Origin: Zygotorulaspora mrakii
Taxonomy: Eukaryota > Ascomycota > Saccharomycetes > Saccharomycetales > Saccharomycetaceae
DNA length: 64,000 nucleotides
Direction of reading: 5' to 3'
Assembly: GCF_013402915.1 (NCBI RefSeq)
Contig: NC_050726.1
Span: 327,501 to 391,500 of the forward strand
The notes under the pieces were generated by a model that saw nothing but the letters and a program-made list of their open reading frames with translations, did not search any database and was not told where the DNA came from. Shown piece by piece: positions 1 through 10,376 of the stretch; within the stretch, counting starts at the first letter, position 1, and each line of letters opens with the position of its first letter. Both the position numbers and the translations under genes were made by a program.

Positions 1-2
1 AG

Positions 3-137
3 GATATACTCAACGAAAAACGAGGGGTGACACCATTCGTGGAGAGCAATTTAGCTGGTACTGAAAACTGTTGCTCCTTAGAAAAAAAATTAGGAATGAT
101 GCATGGCTTGGATTTACCCGAAATGAAAGGTAACTAG
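3..137 (+). CDS. Possible 3' tail of an unrecognised ORF (partial)
   Basis: A frame open from the left window edge ends at a TAG at 135-137 after about 44 codons. I do not recognise the peptide. In S. cerevisiae the gene upstream of SPF1 on the same strand is MCM3, but I could not match this tail to it. A Reb1-like TTACCCG lies inside it (114-120), which would fit intergenic DNA equally well. An open run of this length can occur by chance, so this is a weak call. Confidence 0.2.
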   Translation, partial: DILNEKRGVTPFVESNLAGTENCCSLEKKLGMMHGLDLPEMKGN

Positions 138-689
138 TTGTTTTTTTACATTTTATTTGTTTGTCGGCAGTGTCATTTAACATTTAGCACAGTAAATAGA
201 ACTTAGCCAAAAAAGCCAGAATCTTTTAAAATGTATAAACAACCAAATTAGGACTTTCTGCTTTCTGCTCTTTCACTTCACATAGTACAGAGCAATAAAT
301 GGCACTTATATCATAAATACATGGTACTCGAACAGGAAATCTTTCAACAGTAAAGCTCAACTTTCAGCATTTAGCAAAGCAGCCGTAATGGTGATTAAAA
401 AGAGGGAAAAAAAAATTGAAAAGACATGGAAGTAGGTTAAGCCTACATAAAGTAATTTTGAGGTAATACCAATGACTTACCGCTCGCTCTAATCGATGCG
501 TAATCTAGCTATTTAGTAGAATCTTTTAAAGACAGTTGATAGTTGTCATCATGTACGCAGGTGGAAGCTGTTCCTCGACAATAAAAAGAGTAAGATGTGG
601 CAAGAATACTTTCAAGATAATAGATCAGATGGTGATTGACAGCTCCACAGGACGATCTGAGGTACGAGATTCAGTCGCATTAGTATCAA
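138..689. other. Intergenic region upstream of SPF1
   Basis: About 550 bp of AT-rich DNA without a credible ORF. It presumably holds the SPF1 promoter. I see no repeat, RNA gene or clear regulatory box in it. Confidence 0.6.
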
Positions 690-3600
690 ATGCCAGCTAA
701 ATCGTATGTGTCGAGTCCCTTAGTGGAAGATTCGAGACTGCTGGTACCAAAACCTGTCTTGAGCAGACCATATACGTTGTTCCTCTTTCCACTATATGCA
801 ACGTTTGCACATTTATACTTTCAACAATATGATACTTACATCAAGGGTCCTGAATGGACGGTTGTGTACTTGGGAGCAATTGTCTCCTTGAATGTTTTAC
901 TGATGTTGATGCCAGCGTGGAATATCAGAATTAAAGCTGGATTCAATTATACTACTGCCGGTGACTTAGATGAGGCTACGCATATTTTGATTCGGACAAC
1001 CTCGAACAATGGTGCTGATGATATTGTGGAAATCAAAAGAGTCAAGGAGGAAGGTGTGCTACAAATTTTCTTTGAGTTCCAAAAGAAGAGGTTTTTGTGG
1101 GATGTGAAAGAGGAACTATTCTCTTCTCCAAAATTTACAATTGACGAATCTCCCAAGATTGGTGACTTCTTGAATGCTAAAGGAAATTCTGGTGATCTGA
1201 CCCATTTGAGAAGGTTATATGGTGACAATTCATTCGACGTGCCCATTCCAACCTTTCTTGAATTATTCAAGGAACATGCTGTTGCTCCTTTGTTTGTCTT
1301 TCAAGTCTTTTGCGTGGCCTTATGGTTAATGGATGAATTTTGGTATTATGCCCTATTCAATTTATTCATGGTCGTTTCTATGGAATGTGCATCTGTTTTC
1401 CAAAGATTAACAACTTTGAAGGAATTCAGAACAATGGGTATTAAGCCATATACTCTTAAAACGTTTAGAAATGGTAAATGGATCGATCTCGATAGTGACA
1501 AGCTGTTACCTATGGATATTGTTTCCATTACAAGAACTGCAGAAGATAGTGCTATTCCGTGCGACTTAGTTTTGATCGATGGGACTTGTATCGTTAACGA
1601 AGCAATGCTTTCTGGTGAATCAACTCCATTACTTAAAGAATCTATCAGATTACGTCCAAAAGAGGACTACTTACAACTCGATGGTGTCGACAAGAATTCC
1701 ATTTTACATGGTGGTACAAAAGCCTTACAAGTAAGCCCTCCGGAGGCTCACTCACATTTGCCAAGTCCACCTGATGGTGGTGCTATTGCTGTGGTAACAA
1801 AGACTGGCTTTGAAACTTCTCAAGGTTCTTTGGTCCGTGTTATGATCTTTTCCGCTGAAAGAGTGTCTGTTGATAATAAGGAAGCTTTATTCTTCATTTT
1901 ATTTTTATTAATTTTTGCTATCATCGCCTCCTGGTACGTTTGGGTTGAAGGTACAAAAATGGGAAGAATCCAATCCAAATTAATACTTGATTGTGTATTG
2001 ATCATCACATCTGTTGTCCCACCTGAGTTACCAATGGAACTAACCATGGCTGTTAATACTTCTCTAGGGGCCTTAGCTAAGTTTTATGTTTATTGTACAG
2101 AGCCATTTAGGATTCCATTTGCTGGAAGAATTGATGTCTGTTGTTTCGATAAGACGGGTACTCTAACAGGTGAAGATTTGGTATTTGAAGGTTTGGCAGG
2201 GTTATCATCCGATAAAGAAGATATCCATCACATGTTTATCGCTAAAGATTCTCCAGCGCAAACAACTTTAGTGATTGGTGCAGCACATGCTTTAGTTAAA
2301 CTAGACGATGGTGAAATTGTCGGAGATCCTATGGAAAAGGCAACGTTGAAAGCTCTTGAATGGAAAGTTGAACACAAAGATTTTGTTTCAAAAGCAGGTG
2401 TTGGTAAGGTTCACATTTTGCGCCGTTTCCAGTTTTCATCTGCTCTGAAGAGATCTTCTTCTGTAGCTAGCCACCAGGATAATATTTATGCCGCTGTTAA
2501 AGGTGCACCTGAGACAATCCGTGAAAGATTGACAAATGTTCCAGAAAACTATGATGCAATTTATAAGACCTTCACTCGTTCAGGCTCAAGAGTTCTTGCC
2601 GTTGCTTCAAAATCTATGCCTCACTTGAATAAAAAACAAATTGAAGATATTAAGCGTGAAGATATCGAATGTGATTTGAATTTTGATGGTTTCTTGATTT
2701 TCCACTGTCCATTAAAAGATGATGCCATTGAAACTTTAAAAATGTTGAATGAATCCGCTCATCGTTCCATTATGATTACAGGTGATAATCCATTGACCGC
2801 CGTTCATGTCGCTAAAGAAGTCAAGATTGTTGAAAGAGAAACGTTGATACTAGATTATCCTGAAAAATCTGATGGAAGCGATGAATTGGTTTTTCATAAT
2901 GTTGAAGATACTATTTTAGTTTCTTTCGGAAGTAAAACAAAGATAAGTGAAATCTTCGATAAGTATGATATTGCTGTTACGGGTCACGCTCTCAACGCAA
3001 TCAAAGATGAGGATCAGTTGAGAAATTTGATTCGTCACACCTGGATATATGCTCGTGTTTCTCCAGCTCAAAAAGAATTTTTGCTGAATACTTTAAAGGA
3101 TATGGGTTATAGTACTTTAATGTGTGGTGACGGTACGAACGATGTTGGTGCCTTGAAACAGGCCCATGTTGGTGTTGCGCTATTAAACGGAACTGAAGAT
3201 AGTTTGAAGAAAATGGCCGAGAATCGTAGAGATGAAAATATGAAAAGTATGTACTTGAAGCAATGTAGCTTTTTTGAAAAGTGGAACCAGCCACAACCAC
3301 CTGTTCCTGCTGCAATTGCTCATTTATTCCCACCAGGTCCAAAGAATCCTCATTATTTAACCGCTTTGGAGAAAAATGGTACAAGTATAACACCCGAAAT
3401 TAGAAAAATGGTCACTGAAGCCAACTCGAAACCAGCGGTACCGTTAAAAATGGATGATTCCAAGAATTCCTCTGCGCAAAGCGGTAACGATCTCGCATCA
3501 ATGCTAATGAACTCTGCTGGTGACTCACAAGATGAGGAGGCTCCAACGTTAAAACTGGGTGATGCGTCTTGTGCTGCTCCTTTTACATCCAAGCTAGCCA

Positions 3601-4334
3601 ATGTTTCTGCGGTAACTAATATCATTCGTCAAGGTCGTTGTGCATTAGTGAATACGATTCAAATGTACAAAATCTTAGCTCTGAACTGTTTGATTAGCGC
3701 TTACTCCTTATCTGTTATTTACCTTGCTGGTGTGAAGTTTGGTGATGGTCAAGCCACTGTATCAGGTTTATTGTTATCTGTTTGTTTCTTGAGTATTTCT
3801 CGTGGTAAACCGTTAGAAAAACTATCAAAACAAAGACCACAGGCTGGAATTTTCAATATGTATATTATGGGATCCATTTTATCCCAGTTTGCCGTTCACA
3901 TTGGAACTTTGGTGTACATCACAAGTGAAATATACAGGTTGGAACCAAGAGAGCCAAGTGTTGATCTTGAAAAAACTTTCCAACCTTCTCTATTGAATAC
4001 AGGTATCTTTATTGTTCAATTGGTGCAACAAGTCTCGACTTTTGCCGTTAACTATCAAGGTGAGCCTTTTAGAGAAAACATCAGAAACAATAAAGGTATG
4101 TACTGGGGTATCATTGGTGTTACTTGTTTAGCCTTAGCTGGTGCGACCGAATTTGTACCTGAACTAAATGAAGCAATGAAATTTGTTCCAATGGATGATG
4201 AATTCAAATTCAAATTGACTGTTACCTTGATGGTTGATTTCTTTGGTAGTTGGGCTGTTGAAAATGTTTTCAAGTTTTTCTTTATGGATGCTAAACCCTC
4301 TGATATAGCTGAGCGTACTATTAGCATTGGTTAG
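690..4334 (+). CDS. SPF1: P5A-type ATPase of the endoplasmic reticulum (Spf1)
   Basis: Orthologue of S. cerevisiae Spf1 (YEL031W), an ER P5A ATPase that removes mislocalised transmembrane helices and affects ER ion homeostasis, glycosylation and sterol handling. The 1214-residue length is normal for the family. Visible landmarks are the P5A membrane motif PPELP near residues 444-448, the phosphorylation loop DKTGTLTG with the acceptor aspartate at residue 487, an N-domain KGAPE motif, and the hinge GDGTNDVGALK. Multiple hydrophobic helices lie at the N-terminus and in the last 200 residues. The ATG at 690 gives an N-terminus that aligns with the yeast protein. The next gene, CDT1, converges on it 124 bp downstream. 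Confidence 0.97.
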   Translation: MPAKSYVSSPLVEDSRLLVPKPVLSRPYTLFLFPLYATFAHLYFQQYDTYIKGPEWTVVYLGAIVSLNVLLMLMPAWNIRIKAGFNYTTAGDLDEATHILIRTTSNNGADDIVEIKRVKEEGVLQIFFEFQKKRFLWDVKEELFSSPKFTIDESPKIGDFLNAKGNSGDLTHLRRLYGDNSFDVPIPTFLELFKEHAVAPLFVFQVFCVALWLMDEFWYYALFNLFMVVSMECASVFQRLTTLKEFRTMGIKPYTLKTFRNGKWIDLDSDKLLPMDIVSITRTAEDSAIPCDLVLIDGTCIVNEAMLSGESTPLLKESIRLRPKEDYLQLDGVDKNSILHGGTKALQVSPPEAHSHLPSPPDGGAIAVVTKTGFETSQGSLVRVMIFSAERVSVDNKEALFFILFLLIFAIIASWYVWVEGTKMGRIQSKLILDCVLIITSVVPPELPMELTMAVNTSLGALAKFYVYCTEPFRIPFAGRIDVCCFDKTGTLTGEDLVFEGLAGLSSDKEDIHHMFIAKDSPAQTTLVIGAAHALVKLDDGEIVGDPMEKATLKALEWKVEHKDFVSKAGVGKVHILRRFQFSSALKRSSSVASHQDNIYAAVKGAPETIRERLTNVPENYDAIYKTFTRSGSRVLAVASKSMPHLNKKQIEDIKREDIECDLNFDGFLIFHCPLKDDAIETLKMLNESAHRSIMITGDNPLTAVHVAKEVKIVERETLILDYPEKSDGSDELVFHNVEDTILVSFGSKTKISEIFDKYDIAVTGHALNAIKDEDQLRNLIRHTWIYARVSPAQKEFLLNTLKDMGYSTLMCGDGTNDVGALKQAHVGVALLNGTEDSLKKMAENRRDENMKSMYLKQCSFFEKWNQPQPPVPAAIAHLFPPGPKNPHYLTALEKNGTSITPEIRKMVTEANSKPAVPLKMDDSKNSSAQSGNDLASMLMNSAGDSQDEEAPTLKLGDASCAAPFTSKLANVSAVTNIIRQGRCALVNTIQMYKILALNCLISAYSLSVIYLAGVKFGDGQATVSGLLLSVCFLSISRGKPLEKLSKQRPQAGIFNMYIMGSILSQFAVHIGTLVYITSEIYRLEPREPSVDLEKTFQPSLLNTGIFIVQLVQQVSTFAVNYQGEPFRENIRNNKGMYWGIIGVTCLALAGATEFVPELNEAMKFVPMDDEFKFKLTVTLMVDFFGSWAVENVFKFFFMDAKPSDIAERTISIG

Positions 4335-4458
4335 TTTGCCCAGTGACATTATAAATTTTGCCACTAATTGCCACCAAGAAGCATTCTTCTACATTGGGGA
4401 AGATGCAATGACAATATATACTCACATATAAATATATATAAACGTCGTTTTATTATTA

Positions 4459-6219
4459 TCACTCTTGTGACTGATCCATTTCCTCTTGATGAATCCTTGA
4501 TGCAAGTATTTCCTTATTCAAAGTATTCCATCGATAAACTTTCAGTCCACCTTCAACAGTCTGAACAGAAATTTCATCATTGAGTAAATTTTGCAATTTC
4601 AGAAGAATTTCTTCGGCTTCTTTGTATCCAATTGGATTATTCGTGTCTTCAAGGCTGTCGACGATTAATGTACTCAGGTAGGTGACTGTATATGGATTAC
4701 CCCATTGCAAGGATTGCAAAATATCAAATACTTGATTAACTTTAACGGTTAAAAACTGTTGATACTGTCTTTGCCTTTGTGATAGTAAAGCGGCTGATCG
4801 TCTTTCCTTCTCTCTTAATCTTTCAAGAAGATTCATTTGCGAATCATGCTTTTTCTCTGGGTACATATATTTTTCTTTTGAATTCGATAAGTACAAAGGT
4901 CTGTTTGAAGAGTTTCGAGCCTTTGTTTTCATATTATCAACACTACTTCTATTGAAGGTACCTGAACTACCCCTTCTTTTATTGATCTTCAAAAGGGGTA
5001 TGCCATTCGGAATGACTTCTTTCCTGCACATATCGTTATACCATGCATCTGCCTTTTCTACGTATTGTAAACGCCTTGACTTGTTAGTGAAAGCGAGGGA
5101 TGAACTATTATTCGGCAGCTTGACAGTTAGCTCACATTTGGAGTTTGCCTCAATGACATAAGATTGAGGCCATATTGATACCATTCTTAGAAAATCGTCT
5201 TGTGAGGTTTTTCTCCTCATCATATTAGAAATCTGGGGCAAAAGCGAGTAAAGCTCTGGCTTTACAGCGGACGATCTTGAAATAGAATATAAAGATAGAA
5301 CGGTTTCACATACGGAAAACATTTCTTTGTAAAGATTGATCTGTCTTTCTAAGCGCAATAACGCGGTTTGTCGTGGATAGAAAATAGATGCTGCATTGGG
5401 TAATTCTTGAATCTGCTGACGTAGTAAAATATCGACATGTCTTTTGCCCTCATTATCAATGATAGTACTCAATGGTAATGACACAGTAAGATGCATAACG
5501 TTGAGATCAGGCGAGATGTGCAAAGGCGACGTGGTATGCCTACCCCCCGACAATCTCGCCAGTAACGATCCTGTATGCAGTACAAGACGATCTTCATCTT
5601 CAAAAGATGCCCACGTATTATCGTCAGCACTAAACGTCGGAGGTTTGAATTTGACACCTTTGGTAGTGGGGAATACTGTCAGTAAACCAGTCGGCAGAAA
5701 CTCTCTATAATCGGGGCTGGGAGCATATTCAAATATCTCTCCCGTCGGCAGGGTTTGTGAGCCCGTAGGACTGTTATTAAAAAAACGGCTTATCACGCTC
5801 GAGTAGTTATTCTCATCTAGCTTGTATTCGTCGTCGGGCACAAAGCTCTCGAGGCAGATTTTAGCAAAAAATAGTCCCAGTTTGAAGAGCCTCGTGTACA
5901 ATCTTTTCAGCGTCCCATTGGCCATCTCGCGGTTGAATGGCAGGCTATCATCTGTGTTGAAGATATATTGCTCAAAGAGAATATTGTCCTCAACTGCTAA
6001 GACACCTGTAAAGTTGGCATCGAACTCCGTTTCTCTGTTGGGGATCTCCTGATCATTAAGCGTATCCACTAGAGAGTCCAATATATTTTTATTGGCGTGA
6101 TTTTTCAACACAAATGTGTCATGATTCAAGAGGATGGCTTTCACCACTGGCGCCAAATGGTTTTCATCGTGGATCTCGTTGAGATCTATCTCAGGTAACT
6201 TGTACCTGCTGGAGCTCAT
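4459..6219 (-). CDS. TAH11: DNA replication licensing factor Cdt1
   Basis: Orthologue of S. cerevisiae Tah11/Cdt1 (YJR046W), which escorts the Mcm2-7 helicase to origins and loads it with ORC and Cdc6. The protein is 586 residues against 604 in S. cerevisiae. Matching stretches include LPEIDLNEI near the N-terminus, ILLNHDTFVLKN, FDANFTG, and the C-terminal NPIGYKEAEEIL and GGLKVYRWN. In the family the N-terminal part has a dioxygenase-like fold that is catalytically dead, followed by winged-helix domains. The frame can be extended upstream only to a GTG at 6270, so I start at the ATG at 6219, where similarity begins. The gene is divergent from SSC1, as YJR046W and YJR045C are in S. cerevisiae. 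Confidence 0.95.
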   Translation of the reverse strand: MSSSRYKLPEIDLNEIHDENHLAPVVKAILLNHDTFVLKNHANKNILDSLVDTLNDQEIPNRETEFDANFTGVLAVEDNILFEQYIFNTDDSLPFNREMANGTLKRLYTRLFKLGLFFAKICLESFVPDDEYKLDENNYSSVISRFFNNSPTGSQTLPTGEIFEYAPSPDYREFLPTGLLTVFPTTKGVKFKPPTFSADDNTWASFEDEDRLVLHTGSLLARLSGGRHTTSPLHISPDLNVMHLTVSLPLSTIIDNEGKRHVDILLRQQIQELPNAASIFYPRQTALLRLERQINLYKEMFSVCETVLSLYSISRSSAVKPELYSLLPQISNMMRRKTSQDDFLRMVSIWPQSYVIEANSKCELTVKLPNNSSSLAFTNKSRRLQYVEKADAWYNDMCRKEVIPNGIPLLKINKRRGSSGTFNRSSVDNMKTKARNSSNRPLYLSNSKEKYMYPEKKHDSQMNLLERLREKERRSAALLSQRQRQYQQFLTVKVNQVFDILQSLQWGNPYTVTYLSTLIVDSLEDTNNPIGYKEAEEILLKLQNLLNDEISVQTVEGGLKVYRWNTLNKEILASRIHQEEMDQSQE

Positions 6220-6364
6220 CGCACGGGAAAGCAGGAGGGAGAAATTCGAACCGAATTTAAAATTCCACACAAGTTCAGAAATAAAGTTTGATCTATCGGA
6301 ACAGAATGACTGCTTTGCAGATCCTCAAACCAGAGCGATGACATATGGATAATATCATATCGAT

Positions 6365-6389
6365 TTTCATGAGATTTCATGAAATTTCA
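6365..6389. promoter_or_regulatory. Heat-shock element (five alternating units)
   Basis: The sequence reads TTC-AT-GAG-AT-TTC-AT-GAA-AT-TTC. This is five alternating Hsf1 half-sites with exact 2-bp gaps and one mismatch (GAG for GAA). It lies 146 bp upstream of the CDT1 ATG and 553 bp upstream of SSC1. SSC1 encodes an Hsp70 and is the natural heat-shock target, but an effect on CDT1 cannot be excluded. Confidence 0.8.
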
Positions 6390-6444
6390 TCCATAATACG
6401 ATGCGACCTGGAACCTTTTTCAGAAAAAAAGAAATGACGATATG

Positions 6445-6538
6445 TTACCCGAACACTTTACATTGTCACTTTGAAAAACATTGAATTGAAAAACCCAGAG
6501 CCCCATACAGTTACCCGACATTAGCTAATAATTACCCG
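6445..6538 (+). promoter_or_regulatory. Three Reb1 sites in tandem
   Basis: Exact Reb1 cores TTACCCG occur at 6445-6451, 6511-6517 and 6532-6538, all in the same orientation. Reb1 is a general regulatory factor that clears nucleosomes and insulates divergent promoters, which fits the position midway between CDT1 and SSC1. Confidence 0.7.
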
Positions 6539-6606
6539 GCCAGTGACGTGACAAGTGATACACTAGTCACGTTTTCTTCTTTTTCCGGATTGTAGTCTTC
6601 CACGAA

Positions 6607-6636
6607 GTTCTATGACGTTCTATAACGTTCTACCAC
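6607..6636. promoter_or_regulatory. 10-bp phased TTC repeats, HSE-like (step type)
   Basis: Three imperfect 10-mers (GTTCTATGAC, GTTCTATAAC, GTTCTACCAC) place TTC at 6608, 6618 and 6628. Direct TTC units 10 bp apart resemble the step-type heat-shock element. The site is nearer SSC1 than the canonical HSE at 6365-6389. Confidence 0.45.
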
Positions 6637-6735
6637 TTCTTTGGGCCATTTGGAAGAAAATTTTTTTTCCTTTCGTGCAGGCGGAGAGAATGAATCAGTG
6701 AGTGAATAATGTTTTTACCATCAACCTGTATACGT

Positions 6736-6761
6736 TATATATATATATATATATATATATA
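6736..6761. repeat. (TA)n tract in the SSC1 promoter
   Basis: A run of about 13 TA dinucleotides lies roughly 180 bp upstream of the SSC1 ATG. It could serve as TATA element or as easily melted, nucleosome-poor DNA. Confidence 0.7.
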
Positions 6762-6941
6762 AATATTCGGATTCGATACTTTTTAAGGATTCTTGAGGAT
6801 TATTAAGGATTTTGAAGGTTTCTTTAGGTTTTCTAAATATTTAAGGATATCCTAGGTTTTTGCAGGATTTAAAGGTGAATCGTGAGTCATTTCTTCAGGT
6901 GTTTCATTAGTTGCAGTTGAAATATAATTTGTGAAATTAGG

Positions 6942-8903
6942 ATGCTTGCTGCTAGAAATATTTTGCGCAAGAGCGCAGTCGCTAGCCCAATCCGTTTGGC
7001 TAGCCGTTTCCAATCCAATGGTAAAGTTCAAGGTTCCGTTATCGGTATCGATTTGGGTACAACCAATTCAGCGGTTGCCGTGATGGAGGGTAAGATCCCA
7101 AAAATCATCGAAAATGCCGAAGGTTCAAGAACAACGCCATCGGTGGTTGCTTTCACCAAAGACGGAGAACGTTTGGTTGGTATTCCAGCAAAACGTCAGG
7201 CTGTTGTCAACCCGGAGAACACTCTATTTGCCACTAAGCGTTTGATTGGTCGTCGTTTTGAAGATGTTGAAGTGCAGAGGGATATCAAACAGGTCCCATA
7301 TAAGATCGTTAAGCACTCCAATGGTGATGCTTGGGTTGAAGCCAGAGGTCAGACTTATTCACCAGCACAGATCGGTGGCTTCGTTTTAAACAAGATGAAG
7401 GAGACGGCCGAGGCTTACTTAGGTAAACCAGCTAAGAATGCGGTTGTCACTGTGCCAGCCTACTTTAATGATTCCCAAAGACAGGCAACCAAAGATGCGG
7501 GCCAAATTGTTGGTTTGAATGTTCTACGTGTTGTTAACGAACCAACTGCAGCTGCACTGGCCTATGGTTTGGAAAAATCTGATTCAAAGGTTGTTGCCGT
7601 TTTCGATTTAGGTGGTGGTACTTTTGATATTTCCATTTTGGACATTGACAATGGTGTCTTTGAGGTTAAATCCACAAACGGGGATACTCACTTAGGTGGT
7701 GAAGATTTTGATATAGTTTTATTGAGAGAGATTGTTTCTCGTTTCAAGAAGGAGTCCGGTATCGATCTAGAAAATGACCGTATGGCAATCCAAAGAATCA
7801 GAGAAGCTGCTGAAAAGGCAAAGATCGAATTGTCTTCAACAGTTTCCACAGAAATTAACTTACCATTTATTACCGCAGATGCATCTGGTCCTAAACATAT
7901 CAATATGAAATTCAGCAGAGCTCAATTTGAAACTCTTACCGAACCATTAATCAAGAGAACTGTTGATCCTGTTAAGAAGGCTTTGAAAGATGCCACATTG
8001 AGCACTTCTGATATTTCAGAAGTCTTATTAGTTGGTGGTATGTCAAGAATGCCAAAAGTTGTGGAAACTGTCAAACAATTATTTGGTAGGGAACCATCAA
8101 AGGCTGTTAACCCAGATGAAGCCGTTGCCATTGGTGCAGCCATTCAAGGTGCTGTCCTAGCTGGTGAAGTCACTGATGTTCTATTGTTAGATGTTACACC
8201 TTTATCGTTGGGTATCGAAACTTTGGGAGGAGTTTTCACTAGATTAATCCCAAGAAACACAACAATTCCAACTAAGAAATCTCAAATTTTCTCTACTGCT
8301 GCAGCAGGCCAAACTTCTGTTGAAATTAGAGTTTTCCAAGGTGAGAGAGAGTTAGTCAGAGACAACAAGTTAATTGGTAATTTCACTTTATCAGGTATTC
8401 CACCAGCTCCAAAAGGTGTTCCACAAATCGAAGTTTCTTTTGATCTAGATGCTGATGGAATTATCAACGTCTCTGCAAGAGATAAGGCTTCTAATAAAGA
8501 TGCTTCTATCACAGTAGCAGGATCATCTGGTCTATCTGAATCTGAAATCGAACAAATGGTTAACGATGCTGAAAAATTCAAGAGCCAAGATGAAGCCAAG
8601 AGACAAGCAATTGAAACTGCAAACAAAGCTGATCAACTAGCTAATGACACTGAAAGTTCTTTGAAAGAATTTGAAGGTAAACTCGACAAAGCTGAAGTTC
8701 AAAAAGTTCAAGATTTGATTACTTCCTTGAGAGAAATCGTCGCTAGAGTCCAATCTGGTGAAGAAGTCAATGCCGATGATCTAAAGGCAAAGACTGAAGA
8801 ATTACAAAATGCTTCAATGAAATTATTTGAACAAATGTACAAGAATGACAGTAATAACAATGGCGAAAGTGGTAACCCTCAATCTGGCGAACCAAAACAA
8901 TGA
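6942..8903 (+). CDS. SSC1: Mitochondrial Hsp70 (Ssc1)
   Basis: Mitochondrial matrix Hsp70, the import motor and folding chaperone. It corresponds to the single ancestor of S. cerevisiae SSC1 (YJR045C) and its duplicate ECM10 (YEL030W). It has 653 residues; Ssc1 has 654. The first ~25 residues are rich in Arg, Ser and Ala and lack acidic residues, as in a matrix-targeting presequence. Then come the ATPase signatures [19 protein letters not shown] and [13 protein letters not shown], the linker [14 protein letters not shown] and a lid ending in a Gly/Asn-rich tail. The upstream region carries heat-shock elements. Neighbours on both sides match the YJR order. Confidence 0.97.
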   Translation: MLAARNILRKSAVASPIRLASRFQSNGKVQGSVIGIDLGTTNSAVAVMEGKIPKIIENAEGSRTTPSVVAFTKDGERLVGIPAKRQAVVNPENTLFATKRLIGRRFEDVEVQRDIKQVPYKIVKHSNGDAWVEARGQTYSPAQIGGFVLNKMKETAEAYLGKPAKNAVVTVPAYFNDSQRQATKDAGQIVGLNVLRVVNEPTAAALAYGLEKSDSKVVAVFDLGGGTFDISILDIDNGVFEVKSTNGDTHLGGEDFDIVLLREIVSRFKKESGIDLENDRMAIQRIREAAEKAKIELSSTVSTEINLPFITADASGPKHINMKFSRAQFETLTEPLIKRTVDPVKKALKDATLSTSDISEVLLVGGMSRMPKVVETVKQLFGREPSKAVNPDEAVAIGAAIQGAVLAGEVTDVLLLDVTPLSLGIETLGGVFTRLIPRNTTIPTKKSQIFSTAAAGQTSVEIRVFQGERELVRDNKLIGNFTLSGIPPAPKGVPQIEVSFDLDADGIINVSARDKASNKDASITVAGSSGLSESEIEQMVNDAEKFKSQDEAKRQAIETANKADQLANDTESSLKEFEGKLDKAEVQKVQDLITSLREIVARVQSGEEVNADDLKAKTEELQNASMKLFEQMYKNDSNNNGESGNPQSGEPKQ

Positions 8904-9232
8904 ACGAAACCAATACATTATTAATCCTTTTTTTTTTCATGAATATCCTGTTTGTATCTAGTGGTTAATGTATATAAAAAATACTATTAACCAATCTTTT
9001 CCTGTATTTAGTCTTATACGTTCCAAATAATGTAATTTATTTTTAAATTTTAACTTTTAAATTTCAGCTTGCTCTTTTATTCCTTTGAAGGGCTCTCTTC
9101 TATGTTTTCTGATTTATCAAGTTTTAGGAAAGAAAAAAAGTACATGATCATTTAGTTACAAACAAACTCAAAGGGAAAAAGGGGAAGTTTAAACCTTTCA
9201 ACACAGCAGTATTAATACTTTACCACGAACAA
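8904..9232. other. SSC1-VPS55 intergenic region
   Basis: About 330 bp of AT-rich DNA with T-rich stretches, as expected for the SSC1 3' end and the VPS55 promoter. No other feature seen. Confidence 0.6.
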
Positions 9233-9652
9233 ATGGATCTCAAGGTATCTCCCTTAACTAAAATCATTTCCCTTTCAGGGTTTTTAGCACTCGGTTTTTT
9301 ATTGGTTATTTTAAGTTGCGCCCTATTCCATAATTATTACCCATTATTTGATATCCTAATCTTTCTGCTAGCACCAATACCAAATTCACTTTTCAGCAAA
9401 TCAAATTTAGATAATGCAGATTTTATGTCTGATTCACCAAGTAATGCACAAGATTTTGGTAGTTTTTTGACTGGTTTACTGGCAACAAGTGGTATTGCCC
9501 TACCGGTAGTTTTTTACCATTGCCAGCTAATAGGTCTAATGAGTTGTGTTATGAGTATTCTAGGTGGGCTTATTATATATTCAAGTATAGTTGTATTTTC
9601 GTGGTTTTTCCATTCAAGTTGGGAACATGAAGAAGACGCATTATTTGGTTGA
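9233..9652 (+). CDS. VPS55: Late-endosome membrane protein Vps55
   Basis: Orthologue of Vps55 (YJR044C; OB-RGRP/VPS55 family), which works with Vps68 in late endosome-to-vacuole traffic. The 139 residues match the 140 of S. cerevisiae. Near-identical blocks are FKVSPL-like LKVSPLTKIISLSG at the N-terminus, LSCALFHNYYPLFDIL, and SGIALPVVFYHCQLIG. Four hydrophobic segments are visible, and the C-terminus ends in an acidic stretch plus LFG as in yeast. The position after SSC1 agrees with YJR045C-YJR044C. Confidence 0.96.
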   Translation: MDLKVSPLTKIISLSGFLALGFLLVILSCALFHNYYPLFDILIFLLAPIPNSLFSKSNLDNADFMSDSPSNAQDFGSFLTGLLATSGIALPVVFYHCQLIGLMSCVMSILGGLIIYSSIVVFSWFFHSSWEHEEDALFG

Positions 9653-10376
9653 ACCAATTAACTGGTAATCATCACAACAGATATAAGTATCGTTTTACAG
9701 GTCCAATGATTAGGGTTTACTCCCCAGAGTCTAAAAAATCTCTTCAGATGACAGATCTAGCACACTTCGTATTTTAATAAAAAAATAGCGACTTTTCACG
9801 TTTATTATGTACTCACTATCTTACCTAGTTATGGCAAATACTCTGATTCCGGTACTAATTGGAACATATAATAGTTGAAAAGAAAAACATGCTTCTCAAT
9901 GGTTACAAAAAACACCAATTTCAGGAAAGGATGAAACGTTGAAGTTAAGGAAATCTTTAGCTTGAGCTACAATGTACCTCGTGCTGATGACTTTGAAGAA
10001 GATATATATGCACATCCTTGAATTTTGATTCTCCCTGCGAGCACAACTTGCTTGCGATAAAAGATTTTGGCCTTCAAGCTTGACGGAGAATTTACATTGA
10101 GTACAACTTTATTTTGGCTAACTCATCACTAAGAATTCCAATTGCTGTCCTTAGCTTTCAATATCACACCTTAAAATGATTTATTTTGAGGAATCAAGAG
10201 ACTTTGCCCTAATGGAGTCGCTAAAACGATGAATCTTGAGCAATATTACCCCATTTGTTTTATGTTTTCCTTTCAATTTCATTTTCAGAACATCACTTGT
10301 CGGTCTAACTACAATATATGCTAATCTATGTGGGTATCAGCTCATTCAGCATTACATGATTTTTGCTTTTCTTATA
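9653..10376. other. VPS55-BUD16 convergent intergenic region
   Basis: About 720 bp between two convergent genes, longer than usual for such a spacer. No ORF, tRNA or clear LTR similarity was found. It may contain eroded repeat DNA that I cannot recognise. Confidence 0.5.

Larger units (their letters stand above)
6220..6941. other. CDT1-SSC1 divergent promoter region
   Basis: This 722-bp intergenic region is rich in regulatory signals, entered separately: a heat-shock element (6365-6389), three Reb1 sites (6445-6538), a phased TTC repeat (6607-6636), a TA tract (6736-6761) and a 10-bp-spaced AGGAT/AGGTT series just before SSC1. Confidence 0.8.
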
